The position numbers were made by a program, and so were the translations under genes. DNA of 10,112 nt, taken from contig WQUN01000187.1 of NCBI GenBank assembly GCA_009782085.1, forward strand, positions 1-10,112. Reading direction: 5' to 3'. This DNA is from Bacillota bacterium. Its GTDB lineage: Bacteria; Bacillota; Clostridia; Lachnospirales; WQUN01. Under the pieces are notes generated by a model, which saw only the letters and a list, made by a program, of their open reading frames with translations, made no database searches and was not told the DNA's origin. Of this stretch, positions 4,909 to 10,112 are shown one piece after another; within the stretch, counting starts at the first letter, position 1, and every line of letters starts with the position of its first letter.

Positions 4909-7900
4909 ATGTACGAAAAAGTCGACACAAACCTGGATTTTGCCGCGAGGGAGCTGGAGATCCTGAAATTCTGGAAGGAAAACCGGATTTTCGAGAAGTG
5001 CCTGACGCTTCGCGAGGGCGGCGAGAAGTTCACGTTCTACGACGGGCCGCCCACGGCCAACGGCAAGCCCCACATCGGCCACGTCATAACCCGCGCGTTC
5101 AAGGACCTGGTGCCCCGCTACAGGACGATGAAGGGCTTTGACGTCCTGCGCAAGGCGGGCTGGGACACCCACGGCCTGCCCGTGGAGCGGGAGGTCGAAA
5201 AGTCCCTGGGCATGAGCGGAAAGCCGGACATCGAGAAATACGGCATCGAACAGTTCAACGGCAGGTGCAAGGAGAGCGTCTGGAAATACGAGGCGGAATG
5301 GCGCGAAATGAGCGACCGCGTCGGTTTCTGGGCCGACATGGACGACCCCTACGTCACCTACCATAACACGTATATAGAGTCCGAATGGTGGGCGCTTAAA
5401 AAAATATGGGACATGGGCCTCATATACAAGGGCCACAAGGTCGTGCCCTACTGCCCGCGCTGCGGGACGCCGCTTTCGAGCCACGAGGTCGGCCAGGGTT
5501 ACAAAAACGTGAAAGAGACGTCCGTTTTCGCCAAGTTCAAGGTTAAAAACCGCGAAAACGATTATCTTCTGGCCTGGACGACGACGCCGTGGACTTTGCC
5601 GTCGAACGTGGCTTTGGCCGTCAACCCGGACGTGGAGTACGCGCGCGTCCAAAGCGGCGGCTGCGTGTATATCCTGGCCGCGGCCCTGGCCGACGGCGTT
5701 CTGCTCGAAAAGAGCGAGACACTGGAGACCTTTCCCGGAACGGCTCTGGCGGGGCTGGAGTACGAGAATCTGTTCGGTTTTTACGAATCGGACAAAAAGT
5801 GCTGCTTCGTGGTATGCGACTCCTACGTCACGCTGACGGACGGCTCCGGGATCGTGCATATCGCCCCGGCCTTCGGCGAGGACGACTACCGGATCGGCAA
5901 AAAGAACGGCCTGCCCGTCGTCCAGCTCGTGGACACGCAGGGCAATTTCACGCCGGAGGTCGGACCCTGGGCCGGCATGTTTGTCAAGGCCGCCGACCCG
6001 CTCATAATCCGGAACATGGCCGAGACGGAAAAGCTGTACAAAACGGTCGACTACGAGCACGACTACCCGTACTGCTGGCGATGCGACACGCCGCTGATCT
6101 ATTACGCCCGCGACGCCTGGTTCATCGAAATGACCAAAAAACGGGACGAGCTTATCAGGAACAACAACTCCGTCAACTGGATGCCGGACACGATCCGCAC
6201 CGGAAGGATGGGCAATTTCCTGGAAAACGTGATCGACTGGAGCCTGAGCAGAGAGAGGTACTGGGGCACGCCCCTGCCTGTCTGGGAGTGCCTGGACTGC
6301 GGAAAAAGGCTGGCCGTCGGGAGCGTCGCGGAGCTTAAAAGCCTGAGCTTCGACGCGCCGGATGAGATCGAGCTACACAGGCCGTATATCGACGCAGTGC
6401 ACCTGCGCTGCGAATGCGGAGGGACGATGAGCCGCGTGCCGGAGGTCATAGACTGCTGGTTCGACTCGGGGTCAATGCCGTTCGCCCAGTGGCATTATCC
6501 GTTTGAAAACGAGAACATATTCAACTCGAGGTTTCCGGCGGACTTCATTTCCGAATCTCTCGACCAGACGAGGGGTTGGTTCTATGTTTTGCAGGCGATC
6601 AGCACACTGGTATTCGACTGTTCGCCTTACAAAAACGTGATCGTCACCGGCCTCATCCAGGACAGGGACGGGAAGAAGATGAGCAAGAGCAAGGGCAACG
6701 CGGTCGAACCCATGGACATCATAGCTTCTCAGGGCGCGGACGCGGTCAGGTGGTATTACTACACAGTCGGCGCGCCGTGGCTCTCCAGCAGGTTTTACGA
6801 GGAGGTCGTGGCAGAGGGGCGCAGGAAATACATGGGCACATTGTGGAACACCTACGCGTTTTACACCCTTTACGCGGAGATCGACCAGTTTGACCCGACG
6901 AAACACACGCCCGACAGGGCCTCCCTCTCCACGATGGACAGGTGGATCCTGTCGCGGCTGCACACTTTGATAAAGACCGTGGACGCCCGCCTCGAAAACT
7001 ACGAGGTGACGGAGGCCGCCCGCGCGATGAACGCCTTCGCGGACGAGCTCAGCAACTGGTACGTGCGCAGGTGCCGCGGGCGCTTCTGGGCCGGCGGCAT
7101 GGAGAAGGACAAGGTCGCCGCCTACATGACGCTTTACGGGGCGCTGGTCGCGATGGCCAAGCTGACCGCGCCGTTCACGCCGTTTCTGGCCGAGAGCATA
7201 TATCGGAACATCGTGAGTAACGTGGACCCCAACGCGCCCGAGAGCGTGCACTTCACCGATTTTCCGGCCTTTGACCAAAGCCTGATCGACGCGGGTCTCG
7301 AGCGCGAGATGGACGACGTGCTGAAGATCGTCGTCCTCGGCAGGGCTGCCAGGAACGAGGCCGGCATCAAGAACAGGCAGCCGATAGGGGACATGTACGT
7401 ATGCGCGCCGGATATGGCCGCGCCGCTCTCCGGAGAGGCGGCGGCGATCGTCGCGGACGAGCTGAACGTGAAAAACCTGGAGTTCATCGCCGACGCGGAG
7501 AGGTTCACGGCATACTCGTTCAAGCCGCAGCTGCGCGCCCTCGGGCCGAAGTACGGCAAGCTCGTCCCGAAGATCGGCGAAGCACTCAGGGCCGTGGACG
7601 GCAACGCCTTTATGGCGGAGCTTCGCAAGGGAGAGGCTGTGCTCACGGTCGAGGGGCAAAGCGTCGTTCTCACCGCCGACGACGTGCTCACGGAAACCGG
7701 CAGGATGGAAAACTATTATCTGGCGTCGGACCGCGGCGTGACGGTCGTCCTGTCCGCCGCGCTGACGCCGGAGCTGATCGAGGAGGGCTTTGTCAGGGAG
7801 ATTATCAGCAAGCTTCAGACCATGCGCAAAGAGGCGGACTTCAACGTGACCGACAGGATACGCGTATATTACGGCGGCAGCGGGAAGATCGCCGGCGTCA

Positions 7901-8043
7901 TCCAGGCGAACGGCGGGGAAATCGCGGAGGACGTACTGGCTGACGCGCTGATAAGCGGCAATCCGCCGGAGGGCGCGGGTTATGTGAAGGAATGGAGCGT
8001 GAACGGGGAGGACGTCGTGTTCGGGGTAAGCGTGGCGGAATAA
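4909..8043 (+). CDS. ileS: Isoleucyl-tRNA synthetase, type 2 (eukaryote-like)
   Basis: This cytoplasmic class I synthetase charges tRNA-Ile with isoleucine and hydrolyses mischarged Val-tRNA. Its 1044 residues fit the type-2 family, which is longer than the roughly 920-940 residues of standard bacterial IleRS. The catalytic HIGH motif lies in PPTANGKPHIGHV (HIGH 55-58) and KMSKS at 590-594. Between them is the CP1 editing domain with the threonine-rich LAWTTTPWTLPSN (221-233) and GIVHIAPAFGEDD (314-326). Cysteine pairs at 182/185, 461/464 and 501/503 could bind zinc. The anticodon-binding helical domain covers about 670-830, followed by a long C-terminal extension. Type-2 enzymes are generally insensitive to mupirocin (family knowledge). 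The ATG at 4909 has AAGGAG (4896-4901) 7 nt upstream. It is preceded by an Ile-specifier T-box, so expression should rise when tRNA-Ile is uncharged. No terminator is evident after its stop, so some read-through into the ferritin gene is possible. Confidence 0.97.
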   Translation: MYEKVDTNLDFAARELEILKFWKENRIFEKCLTLREGGEKFTFYDGPPTANGKPHIGHVITRAFKDLVPRYRTMKGFDVLRKAGWDTHGLPVEREVEKSLGMSGKPDIEKYGIEQFNGRCKESVWKYEAEWREMSDRVGFWADMDDPYVTYHNTYIESEWWALKKIWDMGLIYKGHKVVPYCPRCGTPLSSHEVGQGYKNVKETSVFAKFKVKNRENDYLLAWTTTPWTLPSNVALAVNPDVEYARVQSGGCVYILAAALADGVLLEKSETLETFPGTALAGLEYENLFGFYESDKKCCFVVCDSYVTLTDGSGIVHIAPAFGEDDYRIGKKNGLPVVQLVDTQGNFTPEVGPWAGMFVKAADPLIIRNMAETEKLYKTVDYEHDYPYCWRCDTPLIYYARDAWFIEMTKKRDELIRNNNSVNWMPDTIRTGRMGNFLENVIDWSLSRERYWGTPLPVWECLDCGKRLAVGSVAELKSLSFDAPDEIELHRPYIDAVHLRCECGGTMSRVPEVIDCWFDSGSMPFAQWHYPFENENIFNSRFPADFISESLDQTRGWFYVLQAISTLVFDCSPYKNVIVTGLIQDRDGKKMSKSKGNAVEPMDIIASQGADAVRWYYYTVGAPWLSSRFYEEVVAEGRRKYMGTLWNTYAFYTLYAEIDQFDPTKHTPDRASLSTMDRWILSRLHTLIKTVDARLENYEVTEAARAMNAFADELSNWYVRRCRGRFWAGGMEKDKVAAYMTLYGALVAMAKLTAPFTPFLAESIYRNIVSNVDPNAPESVHFTDFPAFDQSLIDAGLEREMDDVLKIVVLGRAARNEAGIKNRQPIGDMYVCAPDMAAPLSGEAAAIVADELNVKNLEFIADAERFTAYSFKPQLRALGPKYGKLVPKIGEALRAVDGNAFMAELRKGEAVLTVEGQSVVLTADDVLTETGRMENYYLASDRGVTVVLSAALTPELIEEGFVREIISKLQTMRKEADFNVTDRIRVYYGGSGKIAGVIQANGGEIAEDVLADALISGNPPEGAGYVKEWSVNGEDVVFGVSVAE

Positions 8044-8061
8044 GAATTTAACGGTTTCATA

Positions 8062-8090
8062 TTGACACTTTATCCCAATCTCACTATAAT
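8062..8090 (+). promoter_or_regulatory. Perfect-consensus SigA promoter of the ferritin-rubrerythrin operon
   Basis: TTGACA (8062-8067) and TATAAT (8085-8090) are separated by exactly 17 nt, a perfect match to consensus. Transcription would start near 8097, giving a leader of about 30 nt. No PerR-type or Fur-type inverted repeat could be seen over or next to the promoter, so the pair may be strongly constitutive or controlled by an unrecognised factor. Confidence 0.9.
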
Positions 8091-8126
8091 CCTATCAGCA
8101 ATAACCAAAGAGAGGATGAAATCCAC

Positions 8127-8672
8127 ATGATAAGCGAAAAATTGGCCAAGGCGCTGAACGACCAGGTGAACGCCGAGTTCTATTCGGCGTATCTCTACCT
8201 TTCCATGTCCGCCTATACCGAAGGCTCGGGCCTGAAGGGCGCGGCCAACTGGCTGTACATCCAGACGCGGGAGGAAACGGCCCACGCGATACACATGTAC
8301 CAGTATCTCATCGACCGCGGCGTAAATCCGTCCCTCCCGGCGATCGAAGCGCCGGAGACGAATTTCACCGGCCTGCAGGACGTTTTCGAAAAGACCCTCG
8401 CCCACGAGCAGAAGGTCACCGAGCGCATCAACAAGATCGCGACCCTCGCGATGAAGGAAAACGACCACGCCTGCTATCAGTTCATCATGTGGTTCGTGAA
8501 CGAGCAGGTCGAGGAAGAGGCCAACGCCACGGACATATTGACGAAACTTAAGATGATCGGCGACAACAAGGGGCTTCTCCTGAGTCTGGACACGGAGCTC
8601 GCGGCGAGGATCTACAACAACCCGTTCCCCACCGACGCGAAACTGAGCGGCGGCGGAGCGGCAAAAGCATGA
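8127..8672 (+). CDS. ftnA: Bacterial non-haem ferritin
   Basis: This protein oxidises Fe(II) at a di-iron ferroxidase centre and stores the mineral inside a 24-subunit cytoplasmic shell. Its 181 residues are close to the usual 165-180. The four-helix-bundle ligands are present: E17, E50 and H53 (in REETAHAI), E94, and E126/Q127/E130 (in NEQVEEE), with the conserved tyrosine Y24 near the site. It lacks the haem-ligating methionine context of bacterioferritin and the short form of Dps, so plain ferritin is the best call. The last ten residues form a low-complexity Gly/Ala/Lys tail. The ATG at 8127 follows AGAGAGG (8109-8115) at 11 nt, a rather long spacing; the nearer ATG at 8116 is out of frame. 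It is first gene of an operon with rubrerythrin, 34 nt apart, under a perfect promoter. Confidence 0.95.
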   Translation: MISEKLAKALNDQVNAEFYSAYLYLSMSAYTEGSGLKGAANWLYIQTREETAHAIHMYQYLIDRGVNPSLPAIEAPETNFTGLQDVFEKTLAHEQKVTERINKIATLAMKENDHACYQFIMWFVNEQVEEEANATDILTKLKMIGDNKGLLLSLDTELAARIYNNPFPTDAKLSGGGAAKA

Positions 8673-8706
8673 ATTTACAATAATTAAGGAAGCCGGAGAG
8701 GATAAC

Positions 8707-9249
8707 ATGGAGGATATAAAAGGCACCAGGACCGAAGCCAACCTGATGGCGGCTTTCGCGGGGGAATCCCAAGCCCGCAACAAATACACATATTACTCCG
8801 CCAAGGCCAAAAAAGAAGGCTTCGAGCAGATCGCGGCCCTGTTTAACGAGACCGCAGAAAACGAAAAGGAGCACGCCAAGATCTGGTTCAAGCTGCTCCA
8901 CGGCGACGATATCCCCACCACCGCCGCTAACCTGAAAGACGCCGCCGCCGGCGAGCACTACGAATGGACCGACATGTACGTGAAATTCGCGGAGGAAGCC
9001 AAAGCGGAGGGTTTCACAAGGATCGCCGCGCTGTTCGAGATGGTCGCCGCGGTCGAAAAAACGCACGAGGAGCGTTATTTGAAGCTGCTGGCCAACGTGG
9101 ACAGCTCGCTGGTGTTCTCTAAAGAAGGCGACTGCGTATGGGTCTGCCGCAACTGCGGCCACGTGGCCGTCGGAAAGAAAGCGCCCGACACATGCCCCGT
9201 TTGCAAGCACCCGCAGGCGTTTTTTGAGATAAAGGCGGAGAATTACTGA
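8707..9249 (+). CDS. rbr: Rubrerythrin
   Basis: This is a cytoplasmic peroxidase of anaerobes that reduces hydrogen peroxide to water with electrons passed through rubredoxin-type iron. The 180 residues form an N-terminal ferritin-like di-iron bundle with ligands E20, E53/H56 (ENEKEH), E83/E86 (GEHYEW) and E117/H120 (EKTHEER). A C-terminal rubredoxin-like domain follows, with C147-x2-C150 and C163-x2-C166 (CRNCGH ... CPVCKHP) binding one iron. All expected ligands are present; C143 is an extra cysteine just before the first pair. The start has GGAGAGG (8695-8701) 5 nt upstream. It lies 34 nt after ferritin without a visible promoter of its own, so it is probably co-transcribed. Pairing with ferritin makes sense: one sequesters ferrous iron and the other removes the peroxide that would react with it. 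Confidence 0.96.
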   Translation: MEDIKGTRTEANLMAAFAGESQARNKYTYYSAKAKKEGFEQIAALFNETAENEKEHAKIWFKLLHGDDIPTTAANLKDAAAGEHYEWTDMYVKFAEEAKAEGFTRIAALFEMVAAVEKTHEERYLKLLANVDSSLVFSKEGDCVWVCRNCGHVAVGKKAPDTCPVCKHPQAFFEIKAENY

Positions 9250-9272
9250 GGCGGCAGAGGATACAACTTAAG

Positions 9273-9306
9273 AAAGGGGCGCCAAGTTATACACGGCGCC
9301 CCTTTT
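9273..9306. terminator. Bidirectional intrinsic terminator between rbr and the beta-helix gene
   Basis: GGGGCGCC (9276-9283) and GGCGCCCC (9295-9302) form a perfect 8-bp stem with an 11-nt loop, flanked by AAA on the left and TTTT on the right. It therefore has a T-run after the stem on both strands. The two neighbouring genes converge on it, with stops at 9249 and 9320, and it can end both transcripts. Confidence 0.9.
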
Positions 9307-9319
9307 GCGTTGCGGCTAT

Positions 9320-10112
9320 TCAGGCCAGCGGCCTGTCGGGCCCCAGTCCGCGCGCCTCCGACCTCGAGTAATCCTCCTCCACTAAAACCTGCTCCGCGCG
9401 CCCCGCGCCGCTGTACGTCCAGTTCCTCTCATATGCGGCGATCACCCCCTTTTTCCCCGCCAAGGTGACCTTCCCGCCGGCCTGAAACGCGTTCGCCTCC
9501 AAGCGGTAGTCCTCGCAGCGGATGAACGAGACGAGCAGGTCCCCTTCCGGGACGGCGAAAACGTTGTTCCGGAGCGTGTTGCTGCCGGACATGTGGTTCA
9601 TCATCGCGCTCGTGCAGTTGACCGTCACGTTCCCCTCGACGAGCCAGCCGCGGCTCTGCTCGTCGATATATAGGCCGTTCCGCGTGGAGTCGGGCTCGTC
9701 CTTCTGCCGGATGTTCTCCACGTGGTTCCCCCGGATCACGCCGTTGTTGCAGAAAGTCGCGTAGATGCCCCCGCCGTCGTTCAGCACGCCCACCGCGTTC
9801 GAGATAAAGTTATCCCGGATGACGCCGCCGTCGCCGCCCCCGTAGCATATGCCGCTGTAGGGCAGGTCGCGCAGGACGTTGTTTGCCACCTCGCAGCCCT
9901 GGGCCTCTATGCCTATCGCGGACGGGTGGATAAGCCCGGCGCGCTCGACTGTGCAGCCGGTAATCGCGCATTTCGTTCCCTTGCGCAGCATTATCCCGCC
10001 CCCGCCGGTGTCGGCGGTCCGGCAGCCGCGGACGGCGACGTTTTTGTTCTCGCCGTGCAGGCGCAGCCCCCAGCCGCCGGCGTTCCGAAATGACAGACCG
10101 CTGAAAACGCAG
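9320..10112 (-). CDS. Right-handed parallel beta-helix repeat protein (C-terminal part, runs off window)
   Basis: An open minus-strand frame enters from the right edge and ends at TGA 9320-9322, giving 263 visible residues. An internal ATG at 9989-9991 is not the start: the frame stays open and beta-helix-like upstream of it (for example GLSFRNAGGWGLRLHG). At least eight rungs of about 20-25 residues each end in an (I/V/L)-x-x-N/C turn: VRGC, ITGC, VANN, IRDN, IRGN, VEGN, LRNN, LEAN. This is the asparagine-ladder pattern of PbH1 repeats, the pectate-lyase-like fold. Such proteins are often secreted polysaccharide lyases, glycosidases or carbohydrate-binding proteins. The N-terminus, where a signal peptide and catalytic residues might lie, is outside the window, so no substrate can be named. 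The gene ends at a shared bidirectional terminator. Confidence 0.85.
   Translation of the reverse strand, partial: CVFSGLSFRNAGGWGLRLHGENKNVAVRGCRTADTGGGGIMLRKGTKCAITGCTVERAGLIHPSAIGIEAQGCEVANNVLRDLPYSGICYGGGDGGVIRDNFISNAVGVLNDGGGIYATFCNNGVIRGNHVENIRQKDEPDSTRNGLYIDEQSRGWLVEGNVTVNCTSAMMNHMSGSNTLRNNVFAVPEGDLLVSFIRCEDYRLEANAFQAGGKVTLAGKKGVIAAYERNWTYSGAGRAEQVLVEEDYSRSEARGLGPDRPLA

Noticed and set aside
4852..7659. Minus-strand open frames of about 400 codons (4852-6060 and 6472-7659) opposite ileS
   Set aside because: They are antisense shadows of an intact ileS. Compositions are biased and no ribosome binding site or family signature is seen.

Overview
The window is GC-rich bacterial chromosome and most likely comes from an anaerobic member of the Firmicutes (Clostridia). 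The signs are a tRNA-Ile-type T-box leader in front of ileS, strong AGGAGG-type ribosome binding sites, consensus SigA promoters, intrinsic terminators, a type-2 (eukaryote-like) isoleucyl-tRNA synthetase, and a ferritin-rubrerythrin pair typical of oxygen-sensitive organisms. No plasmid, phage or transposase gene is visible. The species cannot be named from this.

Layout. On the minus strand at the left edge (1-220) is the start of a small protein that becomes a regular Leu/Val heptad coiled coil, encoded by a 21-bp tandem repeat running off the window. To its right, also on the minus strand, is a two-gene operon: a ribbon-helix-helix protein (3018-3668), then clpB (390-2996), driven by a near-consensus promoter at 3698-3726. 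A 1.2-kb gene-free stretch (3669-4908) separates this operon from ileS. It holds a MITE-like nested palindrome (3783-3971), a plus-strand promoter (3999-4026), an unusually long T-box leader (about 4033-4761) with an isoleucine (ATC) specifier, a second large hairpin inside that leader (4374-4475), and a third, near-perfect palindrome (4769-4872) between the T-box terminator and the ileS ribosome binding site. Then come ileS (4909-8043), a perfect TTGACA-17-TATAAT promoter, ferritin (8127-8672) and rubrerythrin (8707-9249). A bidirectional terminator (9273-9306) separates these from the C-terminal part of a right-handed beta-helix protein on the minus strand (9320-10112), which continues past the right edge.

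Functions. ClpB rescues aggregated proteins, and its co-transcribed RHH protein is a candidate local regulator, since no CIRCE or CtsR operator was seen. IleRS is expected to be induced when uncharged tRNA-Ile accumulates, through the T-box. Ferritin stores iron and rubrerythrin removes peroxide, so together they limit Fenton chemistry. The least ordinary parts of the window are the ileS leader, which seems to have been enlarged by palindromic insertions, and the repeat-encoded coiled-coil protein.
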